DNA from: CAZQYC01 sp964597495
GTDB taxonomy: Bacteria > Pseudomonadota > Gammaproteobacteria > Steroidobacterales > Steroidobacteraceae
NCBI GenBank assembly: GCA_964597495.1
Contig: CAZQYC010000087.1
Location: 1 to 16,599, forward strand
Length of the DNA stretch: 16,599 bases
Reading direction: 5' to 3'
The notes beneath the pieces are model-generated. The model worked only from the letters and a program-made list of their open reading frames with translations. It ran no database searches and was not told the DNA's origin. How positions within the stretch are numbered: the stretch's first letter is position 1; every line of letters begins with the position of its first letter. Made by a program: the position numbers and the translations under genes. Below are positions 7,455 through 13,492 of this stretch, piece by piece.

Positions 7455-8285
7455 ATGTCGATTGCAGTCCTCGCCTTTGCGGTGATGGATGCAACCCTCA
7501 AACAACTTGGTCAAGGCTACCCTCCTATTCAAGTGGCTTGCCTTCGTGGCTGGGCATCGCTGCCTTTCTTGTTGGCGGCGGTCGCTTGGACACGGAGCTG
7601 GCGGAATCTCAAACCGGTGCGATGGCAGCTGCACGTAGCGCGCGGGCTTTTGTCCGTGGGCATGTTGTATCTGTTCATTTACTCGCTGCGCACGCTTTCC
7701 TTGTCGAGCGCTTATGCCATCGTGCTCTGCGCTCCGCTTCTGATTACGGCGCTGTCGGTCCCGATCCTCAAGGAAAACGCCGATATGAAACGCTGGCTGG
7801 CCATTGCCGTCGGCCTTGGCGGCGTGCTCATCATGTTGCGTCCCGACTTGGAAGACACGATCAAACTCGGTGCGCTCGCCGCATTTGCAGCGGCCGTGTG
7901 CTATGCGCTCGGCGCGATCCTCATCAAATTGGGCACGAACACGGAATCGACGCTGGGCATGAGCTTGTCGTTCATCCTCATCGTTGCCGTCGTTGCGACC
8001 CTCCTGGCGCAGTCGGTCTGGATTCCGGTGCGCACGGACGATTGGCCGTTGATTGCGCTGCTCGGAGTCGCGGGCGCCATGGGCCAGTATTTCATGATCG
8101 AAGCCTATCGCAGCGCGCCGGCTACCGTGGTCGCGCCGTTCGATTACACCGCTTTGCTTTGGAGCGGACTTATCGATTGGATGGTTTGGAATGCGCTGCC
8201 AAACGCGGGCATGATGATGGGCGGCGCGATCGTAGTCGCAACGGGTCTTTACCTAATTTATCGCGAGCGAGTTGCTGCCATTTGA
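7455..8285 (+). CDS. EamA/DMT-superfamily transporter (RhaT/YdcZ type permease)
   Basis: A 276-residue inner-membrane permease of the drug/metabolite transporter superfamily: two EamA repeats, about ten membrane helices in all. Helices visible include SIAVLAFAVMDATLKQL (TM1), VACLRGWASLPFLLAAVAW, LLSVGMLYLFIYSLRTL, AYAIVLCAPLLITALSVPIL, WLAIAVGLGGVLIMLRP, LGALAAFAAAVCYALGAIL, SLSFILIVAVVATLLAQ, WPLIALLGVAGAMGQYFMI, a helix containing FDYTALLWSGLIDWMVW, and AIVVATGLYLIY. The substrate cannot be told from sequence. ATG 7455 follows AAAAGG at 10 nt, but the frame stays open back to 7401, and the extra residues (SNVKGIAA) match the usual N-terminus of the family although no ATG, GTG or TTG occurs there. 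The 3' end overlaps the convergent transporter gene by 28 bp. Confidence 0.9.
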   Translation: MSIAVLAFAVMDATLKQLGQGYPPIQVACLRGWASLPFLLAAVAWTRSWRNLKPVRWQLHVARGLLSVGMLYLFIYSLRTLSLSSAYAIVLCAPLLITALSVPILKENADMKRWLAIAVGLGGVLIMLRPDLEDTIKLGALAAFAAAVCYALGAILIKLGTNTESTLGMSLSFILIVAVVATLLAQSVWIPVRTDDWPLIALLGVAGAMGQYFMIEAYRSAPATVVAPFDYTALLWSGLIDWMVWNALPNAGMMMGGAIVVATGLYLIYRERVAAI

Positions 8286-9211
8286 TTGACGCGACGGCGT
8301 CCGAGCTTTAGGTCTGGAAACAAAACCAACCCAATGCCGATCAATACGCCGATCGCAGCGAATATGGCCGTCGTGGAAAATTTCTCGTCGAGCACGACCG
8401 CGCCCAGAACCAACGCAACGACCGGATTCACCAACGCATAGGTCGCAACTTTTTGCGGGGCGACTTGCGTAAGCAACCATGAATAACAGGACAGCGCAAT
8501 CACGCTGCCGAACACAATCAAATAAAGGACAGCGAGAAATGAGATCGACGAAATCCTCTCGATGTGCAACGCCTGCCACTCGCCGTGCAACGTAGCGAGC
8601 GATAACTGCAGCAGTGCGCCGAAGAATATTTGCGCACAGGTAAAGGCGATGATTCGATCGGGCGGCACGCCTGCTTGCCGTTGTAACAATGTTCCGAAAC
8701 TCCAGGACAGCACCGCCGCAAGGATGGCCGCAACGTAGACGGGCTTAGCGGTGCCGGAAAGACCACGCGTCTGCACGACGATAAAAGCAACCCCGATAAG
8801 GGCGATCGATATGCCGAGAGCGGCGCGCGGACTGGGCAAGCGCCCGGCAAAGAACAAGCACTCTAGACCCAAGATGAAGACCGGGATCGCCGCAACCAGC
8901 AACGCCGCGATACCCGAAGGGACTCCCTGCTGCGCCCACACGACCAAACCGTTTCCGAATCCCGTGAGCAACACGCCGCAGAGAGCCGCACGCTTAAGAT
9001 CGACGCCGTGCATCGGCTTTGCGGAACGCCAACGCAACCATGCGTACATGAGTAACGCAGCGATCAGAAAGCGTATGCCACCGCTCAAGAAAGGCGGCAG
9101 TGTTTGAATGGACAGCGCGATCGCCAGGTAAGTCGTGCCCCAAATGACATAAATGCCGGCAAACGCCAGCACGATTTTAGTCAAAGATGCCTTGGAGGAC
9201 GTCGCACTCAT
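8258..9211 (-). CDS. EamA-family drug/metabolite transporter (YedA-like), divergent from mocR
   Basis: A 317-residue inner-membrane permease with two EamA repeats and about ten helices. Repeat 1 starts at KIVLAFAGIYVIWGTTYLAI (about residues 12-31), which carries the YIIWGSTYLA-type signature of YedA/RarD-related members. Other matching segments are GGIRFLIAALLMYAWLR, GNGLVVWAQQGVPSGIAALLVAAIPV and, in repeat 2, CYSWLLTQVAPQKVATYALVNPVVALVLGAVVLDEKF. The C-terminal tail is basic (KLGRRRVNQ). It is transcribed away from the MocR regulator, so it is the natural target of that regulator. There is no Shine-Dalgarno sequence before ATG 9211, but a TATTAA box sits just upstream. Export of an amino acid or related amine is a reasonable guess from the MocR context, not a demonstrated function. 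Confidence 0.92.
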   Translation of the reverse strand: MSATSSKASLTKIVLAFAGIYVIWGTTYLAIALSIQTLPPFLSGGIRFLIAALLMYAWLRWRSAKPMHGVDLKRAALCGVLLTGFGNGLVVWAQQGVPSGIAALLVAAIPVFILGLECLFFAGRLPSPRAALGISIALIGVAFIVVQTRGLSGTAKPVYVAAILAAVLSWSFGTLLQRQAGVPPDRIIAFTCAQIFFGALLQLSLATLHGEWQALHIERISSISFLAVLYLIVFGSVIALSCYSWLLTQVAPQKVATYALVNPVVALVLGAVVLDEKFSTTAIFAAIGVLIGIGLVLFPDLKLGRRRVNQMAATRSR

Positions 9212-9216
9212 GGCAA

Positions 9217-9222
9217 TTAATA
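9217..9222 (-). promoter_or_regulatory. Candidate -10 box (TATTAA) of the EamA transporter gene
   Basis: On the minus strand TATTAA ends 5 nt before the ATG at 9211, so transcription would begin at or within a base or two of the start codon, a leaderless mRNA. The -35 position has no TTGACA-like hexamer but falls inside the first CAGTACAG repeat, as expected for a promoter that needs an activator. This is a pattern match only. Confidence 0.3.
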
Positions 9223-9240
9223 TGCAGTTGTCCTCGCAAG

Positions 9241-9279
9241 CAGTACAGATTCAGATACACTCATTCTTCACCAGTACAG
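9241..9279. promoter_or_regulatory. Candidate MocR operator: CAGTACAG direct repeats
   Basis: Two identical octamers CAGTACAG lie at 9241-9248 and 9272-9279, 31 bp apart start to start, in the 97-bp gap between the divergent transporter and MocR genes. A third, imperfect copy (CAGATACA) starts at 9252. Offsets of 0, 11 and 31 bp put all three near the same face of the helix. Dimeric MocR proteins such as GabR are known to bind direct repeats about three helical turns apart, so the geometry fits autoregulation of mocR plus control of the transporter. Confidence 0.5.
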
Positions 9280-9308
9280 CAAACCGCCAACGTCGCCCAG
9301 CCATCGCC

Positions 9309-10781
9309 ATGTCCGCTCAAATCCGCCAATCGGCGGCGCGTGAGTCCGCCAGCCCGCTGTTGTACGAAAAAGTCGCGCGCCTGGTCGAATCGCAAATCTC
9401 GTCGGGAACGTTGCGCACCAACGATCGAATTCCTTCGGTACGCTCGATGAGCCGCACGGCGGGCGTCAGCATCGCGACGGTGGTGCAAGCGTACTGGCAT
9501 CTGGAAAATGCGGGGCTGATCGCCTCGCGCCCGCAATCCGGATTCTTCGTGCGCTCGCGCACTAGCGAGCGCATTCCGCAGCCGAAAACACGCACGATTC
9601 GCGCGGTGAAACCGCGTTCGGTGGCGGCCGAGGTGCTCGATGCGTGCCGCGAAACTCTATTGCGCACCGACGTCGTCATGCTGAACGGCGCCTTCGCGTC
9701 TCCGGCGCTCTACCCGACGACTCGCCTCAACAACATTGTCCGCGAGGTCTTGCGCGAACATCCGTGGAATGCAGGCGAAATCATTGCCTCGCCCGGATAC
9801 GAAGGGCTGCGTCGCGAGATTGCGAAGCGCATGTCGCTGCTCGGCACGCCGACGAGCGCCGACGATGTCGTGATTACGAGCGGAACAATGGATGCGATTA
9901 CGTTGACGCTCGGCGTGTTATGCGAACCCGGCGACACCGTCTTGGTCGAATCGCCCACTTACTTCGGTATCTTGCAAGCCGTCGAACATCTAAGACTCAA
10001 GGTCGTCGAAGTGCCGAACCATCCGGGAGACGGCGAGCACAGCGGCATCGATGTCGATGCGGTTCGGCGCGCCGTGCGTTCGAATAAACTTGCCGCGGCC
10101 GTGCTCATGCCGAATTTCAATAACCCCGCCGGCAGCCTCACACCCGATCGCGCCAAATCCGAATTGGTGGAAATCCTCACGAGCAACGGCATCCCCATTA
10201 TCGAAGACGACATCTACGGCGACTTGAACCACCACGGCGAACGGCCGCTGTCATTGCGTGCCTTCGATGACTCGGGACTCGTCATCTCATGCGGTTCGGT
10301 CTCCAAAACCATTGCGCTGGGCTATCGCCTTGGCTGGGCGATCAGTTCGCAATTTCACGCCGACATCACGCGCGCCAAGTTCTTCAGCTCCGTGGCTTGC
10401 CCGACGCTGCAGCAGCTAGTCCTTGCCCGTTACTACGCAAGCGGCGGTTATGAGCGCTATCTACGGCGAGTTCGACGGCAGCTGGCCGAGAATTCGCAAA
10501 GCCTCACCGAATGCATCGGCCAATACTTCCCCTCCGGCACCAAGGTCGCACGCCCTGCCGGAGGGCTGGTACTTTGGGTCGAGTTGCCACCGCAAGTCGA
10601 CGGGGCGGAGCTATTCCGGGCCGCGCTCAATAGCCGGATCGGCACCTTGCCGGGCATCGTCTTCTCCGCCAAAGGGGAACTACGGAACTATGTACGCCTC
10701 AGCTGCGGCTTGCCCTGGACCACCACGGTGCAACGCGCAGTACAAAAGCTGGGAAAACTGGTGGGGGAAATGGCCGGCTGA
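9309..10781 (+). CDS. MocR-family transcriptional regulator (GntR-type HTH fused to aminotransferase-like PLP domain)
   Basis: A 490-residue regulator. Residues 16-84 form a GntR winged helix (LYEKVARLVESQISSG...LPSVR-type IPSVRSMSRTAGVSIATVVQAYWHLENAGLIASRPQSG). After a basic linker, residues from about 106 to the end have the fold-type-I aminotransferase pattern: TSGTMDAITL, VLVESPTYFGILQA, MPNFNNPAGSLT, IIEDDIYGDL and SCGSVSKTIALGYRLGW. Lys333 in SVSKT is the likely Schiff-base lysine for pyridoxal phosphate, and Asp301 and Tyr303 are the ring-binding D-x-Y. All key cofactor residues are present, so PLP binding is expected. The frame is open back to 9153 inside the divergent gene, but ATG 9309 gives the usual MocR N-terminus and leaves the operator outside the gene; there is no Shine-Dalgarno sequence. 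Effector unknown. It probably controls the divergent EamA transporter. Confidence 0.92.
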   Translation: MSAQIRQSAARESASPLLYEKVARLVESQISSGTLRTNDRIPSVRSMSRTAGVSIATVVQAYWHLENAGLIASRPQSGFFVRSRTSERIPQPKTRTIRAVKPRSVAAEVLDACRETLLRTDVVMLNGAFASPALYPTTRLNNIVREVLREHPWNAGEIIASPGYEGLRREIAKRMSLLGTPTSADDVVITSGTMDAITLTLGVLCEPGDTVLVESPTYFGILQAVEHLRLKVVEVPNHPGDGEHSGIDVDAVRRAVRSNKLAAAVLMPNFNNPAGSLTPDRAKSELVEILTSNGIPIIEDDIYGDLNHHGERPLSLRAFDDSGLVISCGSVSKTIALGYRLGWAISSQFHADITRAKFFSSVACPTLQQLVLARYYASGGYERYLRRVRRQLAENSQSLTECIGQYFPSGTKVARPAGGLVLWVELPPQVDGAELFRAALNSRIGTLPGIVFSAKGELRNYVRLSCGLPWTTTVQRAVQKLGKLVGEMAG

Positions 10782-10935
10782 TCGTCACCTAAGGATTCTT
10801 TAACTCTGGCCAGTTTGCTAGCGGCCAGTTAGCCAGTTGGCCCAGCTGTGCAACTCCTTACTTGTCTCTCAGCCGCAAACTTCGTACCCTTCTGCGCCTC
10901 GCTTAATCACTCTCCTTAACTATAAGACTTCTCCG
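10782..10935. repeat. Short spacer with three GCCAGTT repeats and inverted CTGGCC/GGCCAG
   Basis: GCCAGTT occurs three times, at 10809-10815, 10824-10830 and 10832-10838. CTGGCC and GGCCAG around the first two copies can pair as a 6-bp stem. There is no T-tract, so it is not a standard intrinsic terminator for mocR. The rest of the spacer leads into the methyltransferase promoter. Confidence 0.4.
10921..10926 (+). promoter_or_regulatory. Candidate -10 box (TATAAG) of the methyltransferase-rhodanese-tolC genes
   Basis: TATAAG lies 9 nt before the ATG at 10936, so a start about 7 nt downstream of the box would put the mRNA 5' end at or within about 3 nt of the start codon. No convincing -35 hexamer is seen and there is no Shine-Dalgarno sequence, consistent with a leaderless or very short-leader transcript. 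Confidence 0.35.
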
Positions 10936-11646
10936 ATGATGAACCAGATGTCCCGACAGGGTGTCGATGCAGTATCCATCGAAGCCGCGCGCCAGCAAAT
11001 GGTTGCGCAGCAGCTGCGAACCTGGGAAGTGCTCGACGCAAGAGTTCTGGATGCGGTGAATTCGGTAAGACGTGAATGCTTCGTGCCGAATGCTTATGCC
11101 CATGTGGCTTTCGCCGATGCGCAAATTCCGATTGGCCACGGCCAGGTGATGCTACCGCCCAAAGTGGATGGAAAGATCTTACAGGCCCTAGCCCTTCTAC
11201 CCGGTGCCGAGGCCCTCGACATAGGCACCGGCAGCGGCTTTCTGGCGACTTGCATGGGCAAGCTCGGCGCAAAGGTTCGGAGCCTGGAAGTCTTTCCGGA
11301 TCTCGCCGAACGCGCCAGAGCGAACATACACACCGCCGCCGTCAACAACGTCACGGTCGAAGTTACCGATGCCGTACGGCTGATCGGCGAGAATAGCGAA
11401 GAAAATAGATATGACGCGATCGCCGTTACCGGCGCGATTCCGCCCGAGAACGACGCACTTGAACAACGCTTTGCCCGCGCACTCAAAGTCGGCGGAAGGC
11501 TATTCATGGTCGTCGGCACCGCGCCTATCATGCAGGCCGTTAAAATCACTCGAATGGCTCAGGACCGCTGGCAGCGCGACGAATTGTTCGAAACCGTTTT
11601 CGAACCCCTGCTCAACATCCCGCAGCCGACGGCCTTCACGTTTTAA
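10936..11646 (+). CDS. Protein-L-isoaspartate O-methyltransferase-like protein (PCMT family, divergent)
   Basis: A 236-residue SAM-dependent methyltransferase of the PCMT fold. N-terminal helices (ARQQMVAQQLRTWEVLDARVLDAV), then RRECFVPNAYAHVAFADAQIPIGHGQ as in isoaspartyl methyltransferases, then the SAM motif ALDIGTGSGFLATCMGKLG and the acidic partner SLEVFPDLAERA; YDAIAVTGAIPP and LKVGGRLFMVVG are the later Rossmann strands. Classical PIMT repairs isoaspartyl residues in aged proteins. Here the segment after IGHGQ reads VMLPPKVDGK, where E. coli Pcm has TISQPYMVAR, so the usual catalytic Ser is missing and the substrate may differ. The frame is open to ATG 10837, but the residues before 10936 look random and cover the candidate -10 box, so ATG 10936 (or 10939) is chosen. 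It leads a rhodanese and tolC on the same strand. Confidence 0.85.
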   Translation: MMNQMSRQGVDAVSIEAARQQMVAQQLRTWEVLDARVLDAVNSVRRECFVPNAYAHVAFADAQIPIGHGQVMLPPKVDGKILQALALLPGAEALDIGTGSGFLATCMGKLGAKVRSLEVFPDLAERARANIHTAAVNNVTVEVTDAVRLIGENSEENRYDAIAVTGAIPPENDALEQRFARALKVGGRLFMVVGTAPIMQAVKITRMAQDRWQRDELFETVFEPLLNIPQPTAFTF

Positions 11647-11716
11647 CTTTTGACGCATTCTCCATGCAACCTTCTGACCGTACCCCACGTCTATGGACTA
11701 GTGCGGACGCATTTAT

Positions 11717-12046
11717 ATGAATACCGTGTCCATTCCTGAAATCACGCCCGCGGAATTCATTGCACGCCGCGAGCGTGGGGAAAAGTTAACTTTGCTTGAC
11801 GTGCGTGAAGAGTGGGAATTGAAAGTAGCGAGTGTCCCAGGGATCGTGCATATTCCCATGAACGACGTGCCCGGCCGCCTAGGCGAACTCGATCGCGATA
11901 CCGAAATTATCGTGCTGTGCCGGTCGGGCCGAAGAAGTTTGGACGTCGCGAAATTCTTAAGCCCCAAGGGATTTCGCGCCAGCAATTTGAGCGGCGGAAT
12001 CCTCGCCTGGTCGCGCGATATCGACCCGAGCATTCCGACCTATTAG
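11717..12046 (+). CDS. Single-domain rhodanese-like sulfurtransferase
   Basis: A 109-residue cytoplasmic protein that is one complete rhodanese domain: LTLLDVREEWEL (CH2A-like), IPMNDVPGRLGELDRD, then the active-site loop VLCRSGRRS with Cys68, and finally LSGGILAWSRDIDP. The loop CRSGRRS has the length and basic residues of sulfurtransferases of the GlpE/PspE type, so persulfide formation on Cys68 is expected. The physiological sulfur acceptor is unknown. It lies 70 bp after the methyltransferase and 37 bp before tolC, a neighbourhood that I recall from other gammaproteobacteria such as Xanthomonas relatives. ATG 11717 fits the family length; no clear ribosome site is seen. Confidence 0.92.
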   Translation: MNTVSIPEITPAEFIARRERGEKLTLLDVREEWELKVASVPGIVHIPMNDVPGRLGELDRDTEIIVLCRSGRRSLDVAKFLSPKGFRASNLSGGILAWSRDIDPSIPTY

Positions 12047-12083
12047 ATGAAAGTGTTAGGGACCGGCTTTTTTAGGAACTGAA

Positions 12084-13460
12084 ATGAATTATCGATTGAA
12101 GTTGGCTTTGAGTTGCATCCTGCTTGGCGCGACGGCAGCGCCTTCGTTCGGCGCGAACTTGCTTGAGGTTTATCAACGTGCGCAGCAAGCGGATCCGTCG
12201 ATTCGCGAAGCCGATGCAACGCGCCTCGCGGCGCGCGAAGCCAAACCGCAGGCATGGGCGGCGTTGCTGCCGCAGATCGACGGTTCGGCTTCGAAAGGAA
12301 GAACCGACTCGGAGTCAACCGGACAGCAAGTAGGATTCAACACCGTCGGCGCGCTCGTGATTACGCCGTCGTTCAGCAACAACGTGTCCGATCGCGAGGG
12401 ATGGCAATTGAATCTGCGCCAGACGGTCTTTCGATGGGATCAGTGGGTCGCGCTCAAGCGCGCCGACGCGCAAGTCGCCCAAGCGGAAGCCAACTATCGC
12501 GCCGCGGAGCAAGATCTCGTCGTACGCGTTGCGCAACGTTATTTCGGCGTGCTCGCCGCCCAAGACACGCTGGATGCGACCAATACCGCTGCTGAAGCGT
12601 TTTCGCGGCAATTGGAACAGTTCGAAAAGCGTTTTGAAGTCGGCCTGATCGCGATCACCGACGTACAAGACGCACGCGCTGCGCGCGATCGAGCGGCGGC
12701 CGACGTAATCGGCGCAAAACGCACACTGGCCACGAATATCGAACTCTTGCGGGAAATTACCGGCGATCAAGTCGCCGAACTTGCGGCACCGAGAGACGAC
12801 CTGCCGCTGAAGTCCCCCGATCCTGCGTCCGAGGAACCTTGGGTGAGCACGGCACTTGAACAAAACTTAAGCCTTATTGCGGCACGCCTTTCCGCCGAGA
12901 TTGCTGCACGCAACGTATCGATTGCCCGCGCCGGCCATCTACCGTCGCTAAGCTTGGGCGCAACCCATTCGGATAGCGACACCGACACCACCACCACGGC
13001 GGCATTGGGCACCTTCGACACGTCAAGCGGGCAAAAACAAGACTCCGTCTTGCTGACTCTGACCGTGCCTATTTTTTCGAGTGGAGCGACCCAATCCGGC
13101 GTCCGACAGCAGGTGTATACGCACCGCGCCACACGCGAACGCGTGGAACGCGTGACCCGCGAAACCGAACGAGCCGCGCGCGACAACTACTTGGGCGTCA
13201 TCAGCAACATTTCGCGAGTACAAGCGCTGAAGCAAGCCTATGAGTCGAGTAAAACCGCACTGCAAGCCACTGAAGCCGGCTTTGAAGTGGGCACGCGTAC
13301 CACCGTGGACGTTTTGCTTTCCAGACAAACGCTTTACACCGCGCAAACCCAGTACGCCAAAAGCAAGTACGACTACATCTTGAGCGTCATCCAGTTGAAG
13401 CAAGCCGCCGGCACGCTATCGGCGCAGGACGTGACCGAGATTAATGGCTGGTTGAAGTAA
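12084..13460 (+). CDS. tolC: TolC-family outer-membrane efflux/export channel
   Basis: A 458-residue outer-membrane protein. Signal peptide 1-24 (LKLALSCILLGATAAPSFGA, cleaved before Asn). The mature chain has the TolC two-repeat layout of long coiled helices: LLEVYQRAQQADPSIREADATRLAAREAKPQ at the start, AQVAQAEANYRAAEQDLVVRVAQRYFGVLAAQDTL in repeat 1, and the matching second repeat from about 250 to 450 (EIAARNVSIARAGHLPSLSLGATHSDSD..., SRQTLYTAQTQYAKSKYDYILSVIQLKQAAGTLS). The run FEVGLIAITDVQDARAARDRAA is characteristic of TolC rather than of NodT-type lipoproteins. It should trimerise and serve RND or ABC exporters and type I secretion; no periplasmic adaptor gene is next to it. A ribosome site TAGGAAC sits 4 nt before the ATG. 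It ends 30 bp from the convergent glnE. Confidence 0.93.
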   Translation: MNYRLKLALSCILLGATAAPSFGANLLEVYQRAQQADPSIREADATRLAAREAKPQAWAALLPQIDGSASKGRTDSESTGQQVGFNTVGALVITPSFSNNVSDREGWQLNLRQTVFRWDQWVALKRADAQVAQAEANYRAAEQDLVVRVAQRYFGVLAAQDTLDATNTAAEAFSRQLEQFEKRFEVGLIAITDVQDARAARDRAAADVIGAKRTLATNIELLREITGDQVAELAAPRDDLPLKSPDPASEEPWVSTALEQNLSLIAARLSAEIAARNVSIARAGHLPSLSLGATHSDSDTDTTTTAALGTFDTSSGQKQDSVLLTLTVPIFSSGATQSGVRQQVYTHRATRERVERVTRETERAARDNYLGVISNISRVQALKQAYESSKTALQATEAGFEVGTRTTVDVLLSRQTLYTAQTQYAKSKYDYILSVIQLKQAAGTLSAQDVTEINGWLK

Positions 13461-13467
13461 AGAGAAC

Positions 13468-13492
13468 GAGATTCGGATTCGCCAGGAATCTC
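13468..13492. terminator. Short stem-loop between convergent tolC and glnE
   Basis: GAGATTC (13468-13474) and GAATCTC (13486-13492) form a perfect 7-bp stem with an 11-nt loop, overlapping the last bases of glnE. The stem is AT-containing and lacks a T-tract on either strand, so it is a weak candidate for a shared bidirectional terminator. Confidence 0.3.

Noticed and set aside
10809..10838. GCCAGTT triple repeat as a CRISPR-like or regulatory array
   Set aside because: Only three 7-bp copies with unequal spacing (15 and 8 bp); described as a minor repeat only.
12084..12155. Cysteine in the TolC signal peptide (LALSCILL) as a possible lipobox of a NodT-type lipoprotein
   Set aside because: The cysteine lies at residue 11 inside the hydrophobic core and a normal cleavage site (SFGA) follows at 24, so a signal peptidase I substrate is more likely.
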